Positions 1 through 6,712 of a stretch of 7,343 nucleotides of DNA are shown here, piece by piece. The stretch spans positions 1 through 7,343 of the forward strand of contig JAHIVS010000280.1 in assembly GCA_018816605.1 (NCBI GenBank), written 5' to 3'. The notes under the pieces were generated by a model. That model saw only the letters and a list, made by a program, of their open reading frames with translations, made no database searches and was not told the origin of the DNA. The DNA comes from Pseudomonadota bacterium (lineage in GTDB: Bacteria; Desulfobacterota; Desulfobacteria; Desulfobacterales; Desulfobacteraceae). The position numbers and the translations under genes were made by a program. Every line of letters begins with the position of its first letter. Within the stretch, counting starts at the first letter, position 1.

Positions 1-1
1 G

Positions 2-670
2 CACCTGGATTTTATCCCGGAAATTTCATTGCGGATCTGTGAACAGATTCAATCCATCAGACCAGACCTTTGTGTGATGACCGGTGATTATAGCAACCGG
101 ACCGGCGGAAACTATTATCGAGAGATTTTGCAGCCCATGCAGCAGGTCGTTTCAGCTATTCAGCATAGGGATGGAATCTTTGCGACCCTGGGGAATCATG
201 ATACCTATAAAATGGTCGCGCCCTTTGAAGAAATGGGAATTACCCTGCTGATCAACGAAACCTGCGACATCGTCCGGGGCAGCAGTAAGATTTGCCTCAC
301 CGGCCTGGATGATCCCCATTATTATTATACAAAAGAAGCGACAAACGCACTGGCCGAAACCGGTCCGGGATTTAAAATAGCCCTTGTCCACACCCCGGAA
401 CTCTATTATGAAGCCCAGTATAATGGGTATGACCTGTATCTTGCAGGACACACCCATGGCGGTCAGATTTGTCTGCCCGGGGGCACCCCTTTAATTCTCC
501 ATCTGGATCAGGGGCGAAAATATTACCGGGGAAAATGGAAGTACCGAAACATGACAGGCTATACCGGCCAGGGGGTGGGGGCGGTGGGGATTCCCCTTCG
601 ATATAATACCCAAAGTGAAATTACTGTGTTTACGCTGCATGCAAGGGACGCCAGCAATTCGGAAACCTAG
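2..670 (+). CDS. Metallophosphoesterase, YaeI/YkuE-like (5' truncated by window edge)
   Basis: Calcineurin-like metal-dependent phosphoesterase; 222 residues are visible. The frame is open to the window edge and the first codon reads His-Leu-Asp, which fits the end of the family's first metal motif (D-x-H). The true start is therefore upstream, and the TTG at 29 is not the start. The remaining metal motifs follow in order, counted from position 2: GD at residues 28-29, GNHD at 64-67, the His of HTPE at 130, and GHTHGGQ at 149-155. The C-terminus (IPLRYN...EITVFTL) matches the usual end of YaeI/YkuE-type proteins. Known members are membrane-associated and cleave phosphodiesters or pyrophosphates, some in lipid A metabolism; the substrate here is not shown. 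Any N-terminal membrane helix would lie outside the window. No strong terminator follows. Family assignment is firm, specificity is not. Confidence 0.93.
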   Translation, partial: HLDFIPEISLRICEQIQSIRPDLCVMTGDYSNRTGGNYYREILQPMQQVVSAIQHRDGIFATLGNHDTYKMVAPFEEMGITLLINETCDIVRGSSKICLTGLDDPHYYYTKEATNALAETGPGFKIALVHTPELYYEAQYNGYDLYLAGHTHGGQICLPGGTPLILHLDQGRKYYRGKWKYRNMTGYTGQGVGAVGIPLRYNTQSEITVFTLHARDASNSET

Positions 671-820
671 GACTGATGGTATCACTGGAAAACAATTTAT
701 AGTATATGCGTAGTATGATCAAAGAGATATTAACCCAGGTATACAATCTTGATGATGTAAAAAAGGTTGCCTGTATATTGTGGATTAGAAATTATGTTCA
801 TAAAAATTGTTGTGTAGGCC

Positions 821-845
821 CTTGCAGATGAAATGGTTCTGCAAG
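821..845. repeat. Short inverted repeat (7-bp stem, 11-nt loop)
   Basis: CTTGCAG at 821-827 pairs exactly with CTGCAAG at 839-845. No run of T follows, so it is not a standard intrinsic terminator. It could still be a weak RNA hairpin or a binding site, or chance. Confidence 0.3.
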
Positions 846-992
846 AGGTTCTGTAATTTATTCCAAAAAAAACAAAATTTTATAGGAACAGGTTATCAAA
901 CAAAACCTTTCCCTTGGGATACTCGATCAACAGAAAAGGTACAGGAATAACTAAGGCATTCCAACACTGTCATTGACCGTAAAAAAATGGTT

Positions 993-1021
993 TTGACTTT
1001 TCAGCATAGCACATGTTAAAA
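993..1021 (+). promoter_or_regulatory. Weak candidate promoter upstream of the exported decarboxylase
   Basis: TTGACT at 993-998 is one base from the sigma-70 -35 consensus. The possible -10 elements are poor: TGTTAA at 1014-1019 with 15-bp spacing, or TTAAAA at 1016-1021 with 17-bp spacing, each matching three of six consensus bases. It would give a leader of roughly 165 bases before the start at 1193, containing the repeats at 1059-1127. Offered only as the best match in the spacer. Confidence 0.2.
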
Positions 1022-1058
1022 AGAATGCTCTATATCTATGATCAGGAATTTCTCTCAT

Positions 1059-1096
1059 ACGAGACAGCGACCCCCACGAAATATCCGGACGAGACA
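1059..1096. repeat. Direct repeat ACGAGACA, two copies 30 bp apart
   Basis: Exact 8-bp copies lie at 1059-1066 and 1089-1096. The 30-bp period is close to three helical turns, so a protein could contact both copies on one face of the DNA. A third partial match, ACGA, sits between them at 1076-1079. This could be an operator for the gene at 1193, but no regulator family is recognised. Confidence 0.35.
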
Positions 1097-1099
1097 AAG

Positions 1100-1127
1100 G
1101 GTAGATAATCGAAGGGAAAAATCTACC
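1100..1127. repeat. Inverted repeat GGTAGAT / ATCTACC in the decarboxylase leader
   Basis: GGTAGAT at 1100-1106 is the exact reverse complement of ATCTACC at 1121-1127, leaving a 14-base purine-rich loop. It starts four bases after the second ACGAGACA copy. It may form a hairpin in the leader RNA or a dyad operator. No T-run follows, so it is not a terminator. Confidence 0.4.
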
Positions 1128-1192
1128 AGGGCAAGGCGTAAAGGAGAGAGACAGTTTTCAATGTTTGACGATCTATTAAAAGGGAAAAAGTC

Positions 1193-2494
1193 ATGAAAAT
1201 GAAAAGAAGTTTGGCCTGGCTGTTTGCAATTGTTGTATTCAGTTATTTTTTAAGCCTGAACGTCCTTGCCCAGAACACCATAATGGCATATGAAAAGTAC
1301 GAACCCATCACAAAGCAATTGATAACGATGGTGGAACACAATTCAGAACTGAAAAAATTGCTTATCAAGTCAATTGAAATGGCTAAAAGCAAAAACCCGG
1401 ACAGAACAACGAATCCTGCCCAAACATTGGAAGAATACTATGGTTTTGTGGATTGGGCGGCAAAGACGATGCCATGGACCATCCTGCCGGATAGTCCGTA
1501 TCCGAAGCTCTACGAACAAATAGATCAAAGCCTGGATTACTTCTATTTTATAAACGATCAACCCCTCAATGAACTGAAGGACAAAGCGTATTACAATAAT
1601 TCTCTGCAATACCATGAACCCTACCGCACATGGATGATCAATTTTACAAAAGAATGGGGCATGTATCTGAGCACGGAAGGTTCATGGACCGAAGATTACG
1701 TTAGAAAGGCGTTGGCTGATGACAGATTCGGACTGGAGAAAGGCTGGTATGAGGATCCTTCAAACTGGAAGACATTCAACGATTTTTTTGCAAGGTATCT
1801 GAAATCGCCCGATCAACGTCCGATTGCAGATCCGGGTGACTGGCGGATCGTAACAGCCCCTGCCGACTCAACCCCCCAGGGTGTATGGAAAATAGACAAC
1901 AACTCCAACATTGTATCCAATGAAGGGGTTACCATCAAATCCAATGTTTTTAAATCCGTAAAAGTGCTTATCGGTGAAGGCAGCGAATACAGAGACGCAT
2001 TTGCCGGTGGGACATTGACGCATACATTTCTTGATGTAAACGACTATCACCGCTATCATTTTCCCATCGGCGGAAAGATAAAAGAGGCTCGAATTATCGA
2101 GGCCGACGATGCTGCAGGCGGTATTACCATATGGGATCCTGAAAAAAAGAAATATCTCCTTGAGTCAACGGAACCCGGTTGGCAGAATATCGAGACGCGC
2201 GGCTGCGTCATCATCGAAAACGAAAAATACGGATTGGTAGCGTTGTTGCCCGTTGGCATGTCACAGATATCCTCCGTTAATTTCGAAGATGCCGTCAAGG
2301 CAGGTTATGAGGCCAAGAAAGGAGACATGCTCGGGTATTTCCTGTTCGGTGGTTCGGATTTCGTGTTGCTGTTCCAGAAAAATGTGGATTTTAAGTTAAC
2401 CGTCAAGAAAATCCATGAAGGTGATGAAAAAGATGACAAATATCAACACATCTTAATGGGTGAAAAATACGGAGAACTCAGCTTGAAAAAATAA
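1193..2494 (+). CDS. Exported phosphatidylserine-decarboxylase-family protein (PsiD-like architecture)
   Basis: 433 residues. Residues 1-27 form a Sec signal peptide: basic MKMKR, a hydrophobic core, and a likely cut after VLA. Residues ~40-190 resemble the N-terminal domain that precedes the catalytic domain in PsiD-type decarboxylases. Residues ~193-408 are the decarboxylase domain: FFARYLKSPDQRPI at 198-211, PAD with Asp225, the YHRYHFP signature with His286 and His289, and GGS at 386-388. In this family the enzyme cuts itself before the GGS serine to make a pyruvoyl cofactor; the expected Asp/His/Ser triad is present (Asp225, His289, Ser388), so it should be active. Usual members act on phosphatidylserine at the cytoplasmic membrane, while PsiD-type ones act on aromatic amino acids, and the substrate here is open. 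Start: AGGGA at 1181-1185 lies 7 bases upstream. It probably forms its own transcription unit. Confidence 0.9.
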   Translation: MKMKRSLAWLFAIVVFSYFLSLNVLAQNTIMAYEKYEPITKQLITMVEHNSELKKLLIKSIEMAKSKNPDRTTNPAQTLEEYYGFVDWAAKTMPWTILPDSPYPKLYEQIDQSLDYFYFINDQPLNELKDKAYYNNSLQYHEPYRTWMINFTKEWGMYLSTEGSWTEDYVRKALADDRFGLEKGWYEDPSNWKTFNDFFARYLKSPDQRPIADPGDWRIVTAPADSTPQGVWKIDNNSNIVSNEGVTIKSNVFKSVKVLIGEGSEYRDAFAGGTLTHTFLDVNDYHRYHFPIGGKIKEARIIEADDAAGGITIWDPEKKKYLLESTEPGWQNIETRGCVIIENEKYGLVALLPVGMSQISSVNFEDAVKAGYEAKKGDMLGYFLFGGSDFVLLFQKNVDFKLTVKKIHEGDEKDDKYQHILMGEKYGELSLKK

Positions 2495-2599
2495 AAATAG
2501 TTTCAGGAAAGGCTTGCATAATGGAAAGCGCTTCTCCTCCATTTCTAATTGCAATTGAATATGTACTAAACTAAACATTTTTTTTATTAAAGGAAACTC
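2495..2599. other. 105-bp spacer with two palindromic stretches and a T-run
   Basis: An imperfect dyad lies at 2521-2542 (ATGGA...TCCAT around the palindrome AAGCGCTT at 2526-2533). A perfect 10-bp palindrome AATTGCAATT lies at 2547-2556, and a run of eight T at 2578-2585. The T-run is too far from the dyad for a classical terminator, and the nearest palindrome is A/T rich. These could be an operator for the lipoprotein gene that starts at 2600. The ribosome binding site AAAGGAAA at 2589-2596 closes the spacer. Confidence 0.35.
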
Positions 2600-4060
2600 A
2601 TGACAATAGCTGGTTTTTTTAAAAACTTTTGTCTACTTTTATTAACCGGGATGCTGATTTGTTCTTTATCAGGCTGCAAGGATGACGATTCAAAGAAAAA
2701 TACGCCCCTGAGCACTGACAATATCAATCTGATATTCGTGGTAAGTGCAGATCTATCATACCACGCCTCCGGCGATATCAACCCAGACACGGCAAACCTC
2801 ACAAGTCAAGGATTGCATCGCTCACTGCTCATGGCCACATACCTGAAAGAACAAGTATTGGGAACACAGAATGTAACCGACATATACGCCCTGGCACCCA
2901 TGACCCATTTACAAACTGAAAACAATTACCCAGACATGGCAGCCATTGGATCCATACAGCAATTTGCCCTTCTCAACCAGTTCACATTCCCCCTTGAGGG
3001 TTATACGGCAAACAGCTTCCCCATTAATGCAGCCTATGGAAAAGGATCTGTGCCCGACGGAGTTTGGAAGCCGGGAGATGATAACTACTGCCCGGATTGC
3101 AGGGGGCTTGATTTCGACGACATGGAAGGCAATAACATTGACCTGGTAACGGGTATCATCAATGAAAAAACCCCGGGGTTTTATGTTTTTTCTGCACCAT
3201 GGGAGACCACCAGCGCCCTGATGGAAAATATCAATCAGCAGAAGGGGTATGGCCTGAATATTCCCAGGAGCTATGAAGGGCCAAACCATGTTTATGTGAT
3301 CTCCATCCCACCGTCGGGAAATACAAGTTTGTTTACCTACAACAGCAATCTGGTACCTTCCGTCACATACCCGGAGCTGCCGGAACCGGTGGTAATCGCA
3401 CCATGCACGAACACCCAGCAGCCCTATCTGAAAACCTCACGGATCGGCGGGGTGGATGGTGTCGTCATCCCGGGGAACATCAACATCAACCAGACCATTT
3501 ACATTGTCCGGCATGCAGAGGCCCATCCGGATCCGGAACACTATTTTGAAATCGGCAATTTTGTGGGAGCGGGTCAATGGCGCGCCCTGGATCTTCCCAA
3601 TGCGCTCCTGGGAAAAATAAATCCCAACATGGTTTATTCCATCGATCCCTCACAGTGGTATTCCATCGGTTTTCGTAATGTCTCCTACGTCAGACCCTCA
3701 TTAACCGTACTGCCCTTCGCTATTGCCAGTAATTTGCCCTATTTTCTGGTATCGAGCTTCTCAATTCAGGATCCGGCCCAAGCCCAGCTCACCAGTGATT
3801 TTTTCTTTACCGGCGGTAAGTTCTCCAATCAAACAGTGTTGCTGGCGTGGGAATCCTCAAGGATTAAACCGATAATAAATTCGCTTCTTGACAGCTATGG
3901 CGTTAAAACCCTCCCGCGCCTTCCGGAAAAATGGCCGGCCACCGACTACGACACCATCTGGACCATAACCCTTGATGAATTTGGTAACCTTACGGTTGAC
4001 AATGCAATGTGCGAAGGCATAGATTCCGAAAATCTGCCGGTCGAGGCCCCTCAATTCTGA
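2600..4060 (+). CDS. Lipoprotein with two histidine-phosphatase-like domains in tandem
   Basis: 486 residues. A lipoprotein signal peptide ends in the lipobox LSGC, lipidated Cys26; Lys follows, so outer-membrane sorting is likely. Residues ~295-440 resemble the histidine phosphatase superfamily: a strand into the catalytic RHAE (304-307), an Arg in YVRPSLT (365), and a late strand VLLAWES (413-419). Relatives usually have His in the last position (WEH), here Ser419, so the second catalytic His seems lost. Residues ~42-212 follow the same plan: a strand LIFVVSADLSYH where RHG would be, LTSQGLHRS, APMTHLQT resembling the SPxxRAxQT motif with Arg replaced by His, and FSAPWET at 197-203. This looks like an internal duplication with a degenerate first copy. 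A CPDC pair at 164-167 could form a disulfide. Activity is doubtful; a binding role is possible. Start supported by AGGA at 2591. Family call is moderately sure, activity unsure. Confidence 0.72.
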   Translation: MTIAGFFKNFCLLLLTGMLICSLSGCKDDDSKKNTPLSTDNINLIFVVSADLSYHASGDINPDTANLTSQGLHRSLLMATYLKEQVLGTQNVTDIYALAPMTHLQTENNYPDMAAIGSIQQFALLNQFTFPLEGYTANSFPINAAYGKGSVPDGVWKPGDDNYCPDCRGLDFDDMEGNNIDLVTGIINEKTPGFYVFSAPWETTSALMENINQQKGYGLNIPRSYEGPNHVYVISIPPSGNTSLFTYNSNLVPSVTYPELPEPVVIAPCTNTQQPYLKTSRIGGVDGVVIPGNININQTIYIVRHAEAHPDPEHYFEIGNFVGAGQWRALDLPNALLGKINPNMVYSIDPSQWYSIGFRNVSYVRPSLTVLPFAIASNLPYFLVSSFSIQDPAQAQLTSDFFFTGGKFSNQTVLLAWESSRIKPIINSLLDSYGVKTLPRLPEKWPATDYDTIWTITLDEFGNLTVDNAMCEGIDSENLPVEAPQF

Positions 4061-4223
4061 CCGTCCTTATGGGATGGGAAATGTTTAAACAAGTGAACCA
4101 TATGTCGCTGACTGGGCCATGATGGAAGCACCGCTAAAAAAGCTTTCCGCCAGAAGCACTTCAGTTTGCGCCATTTAAAAGCCCCCTAAAGAGCAGGTCC
4201 ACAACGAATCAAAAGGAAACAAC
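4061..4223. other. 163-bp spacer, no strong terminator
   Basis: No GC-rich hairpin with a T-run is visible, only a small AAAGCTTT palindrome at 4139-4146, and no good sigma-70 promoter. The spacer ends in the ribosome binding site AAAGGAAA at 4212-4219. Read-through from the upstream lipoprotein gene into the downstream operon is therefore possible. Confidence 0.4.
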
Positions 4224-5570
4224 ATGATCAAACGCAGGGACTTTATTAAGTTGATGGGAGGGGCACTTGGAGCGGTGGCCCTTACATCCTGTCGCGACAG
4301 CGAATCTTCCGATGAGCCTCCTATCGCCCCAATACCCAATGGATACATCTTTTACAAGATCATCTCTTCTGAAGATAATCTGCCTGATGGGAATATTCTC
4401 GATGCCATACCGGGAACCGTCATGCTGAACGACGCGAACGAAGTTTTTTTTTACGGGGTAGATCAGACAGACACCAACGGTTTCTATGAACTGCTCATGG
4501 ACTTTAATGGCTCAAGACCGACGGTGGAACGGAAACGGAAGGTTATCCGGGAAGGAGATGTGCTGAAGGACGCCAAGGTGGTCTCCCAGATTAAAGTGGC
4601 GGACACAAATGGCCTTGGGTCTTTTGCCACAACAGTTCTGACCGACGACAATTATACCAGCCTCTACCTTGAAAGGGAGAAGCAAGGACTTGAGCCGGTC
4701 GCAGGTTTTCTGACGCCCTTGCCGGGCGGAGGCGGCAAATTTGGCGCGAATTTTGGTGATCTGGATCTCCACAATAATAACGACATTCTTATTGTGTCAC
4801 ATTATTCCCCAAGCGACACGATCCAGGGGCATCAGGGGCTTTTCTATCTCCCCGGTGGAGAGATCAACCAGCAAGGGCGAATTTTGACATCAACCAGAGA
4901 TCAGATCCCCGGCACCGATGCCTATCTGGCCGGTATCGGACTGATAGACATGCACGACAACGGCAATTATATCATGCAGACCTACGGTTTCAACACCAGC
5001 CAACTGCTGCAGATAGGCAGTGGCAGCGGTAGTCTGGATGAGATGGCCCCGTCCATGCTTATGAGTGGCAATGCAAGCAGTCCGGCCTCAATGGTTATGG
5101 AAAGTGTTTCTCCGGCCCTGCCGATAATCAGGACGTCGGCTTCTTCCATGGCTGTTCTCCCGACTGGCGCAGTCAAGTACGGGCCACGAATCGGCGCCAG
5201 CAATAATACCGCCTTTGTCTACGATGTGAATGATAACCATCAGGTTTTGCACTATAAAGGGAAAAGGGTGGTGGAGGTCGGCTCGCTAACCCCTCTGGGC
5301 AATGTTATTGTTAGTTTTTCAGCCCCGGTAGTGGGTAGCGATGGCCTCCTCTATTATCAGGCTTCCACCGATAACGGGCTGGAACTGATGATCTATAATG
5401 GATCCGAATTGCGGACAATTCTGGCAACGGATGACCTGGTCGACGGCTCGGTCCTCAAAAGTTTTTTCCACGGATTCCTGCCCGATCAGGTGGACAGCTC
5501 CGGACGTATTGTCTTTACAGGCGATTTCGAGGATGGCTCGACATCCATCGTAATCGGAATACCCATTTAA
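4224..5570 (+). CDS. Tat-exported lipoprotein with NxxGxxAF-type repeats
   Basis: 448 residues. The N-terminus has a twin-arginine motif (KRRDFIK, residues 3-9), a short hydrophobic stretch and the lipobox LTSC with Cys23, so the protein is probably exported folded through Tat and then lipidated. The rest is beta-rich and built from a recurring unit in which an Asn/Asp-Gly turn precedes a strand: LNDANEVFFYG (68-78), LHNNNDILIVS (182-192), MHDNGNYIMQT (243-253), VGSDGLLYYQA (370-380) and VDSSGRIVFTGD (423-434), with weaker copies near 125 and 323. Between them recur segments of the type 'IxxxxDxLxDG' (46-57, 399-409). This fits the tandem NxxGxxAF repeat proteins, which are propeller-like and of unknown function. 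The ribosome binding site AAAGGAAA ends 4 bases before the start. First gene of a tight three-gene unit. Export and repeats are clear; function is unknown. Confidence 0.8.
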   Translation: MIKRRDFIKLMGGALGAVALTSCRDSESSDEPPIAPIPNGYIFYKIISSEDNLPDGNILDAIPGTVMLNDANEVFFYGVDQTDTNGFYELLMDFNGSRPTVERKRKVIREGDVLKDAKVVSQIKVADTNGLGSFATTVLTDDNYTSLYLEREKQGLEPVAGFLTPLPGGGGKFGANFGDLDLHNNNDILIVSHYSPSDTIQGHQGLFYLPGGEINQQGRILTSTRDQIPGTDAYLAGIGLIDMHDNGNYIMQTYGFNTSQLLQIGSGSGSLDEMAPSMLMSGNASSPASMVMESVSPALPIIRTSASSMAVLPTGAVKYGPRIGASNNTAFVYDVNDNHQVLHYKGKRVVEVGSLTPLGNVIVSFSAPVVGSDGLLYYQASTDNGLELMIYNGSELRTILATDDLVDGSVLKSFFHGFLPDQVDSSGRIVFTGDFEDGSTSIVIGIPI

Positions 5571-5575
5571 AGGAG
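5571..5575 (+). promoter_or_regulatory. Ribosome binding site AGGAG in an 11-bp gap
   Basis: AGGAG directly follows the TAA of the Tat lipoprotein gene and lies 6 bases before the ATG at 5582. It fixes that start and shows that ribosomes finishing the upstream gene are well placed to reinitiate. Confidence 0.8.
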
Positions 5576-5581
5576 CGACAC

Positions 5582-6712
5582 ATGTCTGAGATAAAAAAGA
5601 CCCTGATAGCCACATCCGACCCGCTTAGTATCTGTAACGGATTTGCCCTCTTCCCCAAGCTCGGTACATTCCGAGCCGGATATATCGGCACCGATATGGT
5701 GGGAACCATATTCGCAGTTGATAATAAAAACATTCTGCTATTCCGTCTCTCCGCCAACGCCAAATACGAGGTTATCTTCGGGCTGTGCGGACCCGCCTAT
5801 GCTACGGAAATGGAGGTGGAAGGTTCCACGGACAATGGAAAAATAGAACTTACCGTAGAGGGGGACGAGATTCAGGCCGGGATACTCTTCGGCCTCACCC
5901 TGTCATTCGCATTTAATTTCACCCTGGATACATTCAGATCCAAGTGGGTCTGGGATGGCTGGCATTCTCATTTATCCCACTCCTGGTCCAAGCTGCTGAA
6001 TGTTCACTTCAATTTTGAGATTGACGTTATAGAGTTTATCTATGAGTGCATCAAGGTGGCACTGGAGGATGAAAAGGAAAAGACGGTATTTAAAAAAGTC
6101 CCGCACATCTCCAACCAGCTGATTGCCTCCTGGGGAATGTACGACGAACGCAAGAACAACTTTGTCTCAAATGGGGGAGAGATGATTGTCACACCGACGC
6201 TCAATATTCCCATAGACATTGCCCCGATGCTGGAACCAGTAATAGCACTTAACTTAGCGCTCAAGGCTTTTTTATCCAACCTTTCTTTCGGCCCGCTGAT
6301 CGGGATCCAGATGCCGGTAACCGTCAAAATGAATTCGGTGACCCTTGATGACACCCAATATTCGCCCCTGGCCTTTGCCGATGGAAAAGTGACCGGCAAT
6401 ACCACCGACAGTACCACCGAAACAAAGCCAAAGGATCCGTCGACGATTAAGGTTGAGCTGAATCATTCAGCGGGATTCGATCTGGGCCTTGGTCTTTTTT
6501 TAAACCTGAATCTGGTCAAATTATTCAATGTCGGGTTCAGCCATACCTGGCCGGTGCTGAGTCGCCTCGGCATAGAACCGAACTTTGGCCCTTATTCCAA
6601 CAACCTGCTCAATAAGATCGGCCAATCGACAGTCGACACCTGTAGCGAGTGCGGTGGCGAGAATGTAGCCGTTTTCGATGTCATTTTTGAACCGCCGGAG
6701 GGGCTCGTATGA
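5582..6712 (+). CDS. Unrecognised beta-rich protein without signal peptide
   Basis: 376 residues; I do not recognise the family. No signal peptide or clear transmembrane helix is visible, so it should be made in the cytoplasm, unlike its lipoprotein neighbour. Long stretches alternate hydrophobic and polar residues, as in amphipathic strands: LTLSFAFNFTL (105-115), VHFNFEIDVIEF (141-152), MPVTVKMNSVTL (244-255) and LGLFLNLNLV (303-312). A segment rich in Trp and His lies at 122-135 (Trp122, 124, 127, 135; His128, 130, 133). A Thr/Asp/Pro-rich linker at 272-287 divides a larger N-terminal part from a ~90-residue C-terminal part. A CSECGG motif (354-359) could bind metal or form a disulfide. 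The gene follows the Tat lipoprotein gene by 11 bases and overlaps the next by 4. It might be a lipid- or membrane-interacting protein, but nothing here proves it. Confidence 0.85.
   Translation: MSEIKKTLIATSDPLSICNGFALFPKLGTFRAGYIGTDMVGTIFAVDNKNILLFRLSANAKYEVIFGLCGPAYATEMEVEGSTDNGKIELTVEGDEIQAGILFGLTLSFAFNFTLDTFRSKWVWDGWHSHLSHSWSKLLNVHFNFEIDVIEFIYECIKVALEDEKEKTVFKKVPHISNQLIASWGMYDERKNNFVSNGGEMIVTPTLNIPIDIAPMLEPVIALNLALKAFLSNLSFGPLIGIQMPVTVKMNSVTLDDTQYSPLAFADGKVTGNTTDSTTETKPKDPSTIKVELNHSAGFDLGLGLFLNLNLVKLFNVGFSHTWPVLSRLGIEPNFGPYSNNLLNKIGQSTVDTCSECGGENVAVFDVIFEPPEGLV

Larger units (their letters stand above)
671..1192. other. AT-rich intergenic spacer, 522 bp, no convincing gene
   Basis: The spacer separates the phosphoesterase gene from the decarboxylase gene. 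It is clearly richer in A and T than the flanking genes (the line from 841 to 900 has 16 G/C in 60). The only ORF of note in the first half is a 41-codon frame at 706-831 without a ribosome binding site, probably chance. A 7-bp hairpin (CTTGCAG / CTGCAAG) lies at 821-845 with no T-run after it. The last 140 bases before the decarboxylase gene hold direct and inverted repeats and a possible promoter, listed separately. The length and composition suit a regulatory region or decayed sequence. Confidence 0.6.

Noticed and set aside
29..670. TTG at 29 as the start of the phosphoesterase
   Set aside because: The frame stays open to the window edge and the upstream codons encode His-Leu-Asp, fitting the family's first metal motif, so the gene begins outside the window.
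706..831. 41-codon ORF with four Cys in the spacer (starts MRSMIKEIL)
   Set aside because: No ribosome binding site, and an open frame of this length is expected by chance in a 520-bp spacer. No recognisable family.
821..845. Hairpin as terminator of the phosphoesterase gene
   Set aside because: 150 bases past the stop codon, only 7 bp of stem and no T-run.
2909..3289. 126-codon reverse-strand ORF inside the lipoprotein gene
   Set aside because: Antisense shadow of the lipoprotein gene; the + strand frame has a lipobox, a ribosome binding site and phosphatase-like motifs.
6040..6417. 125-codon reverse-strand ORF inside the orphan gene
   Set aside because: Antisense shadow; the + strand frame has a good ribosome binding site and fits the operon.
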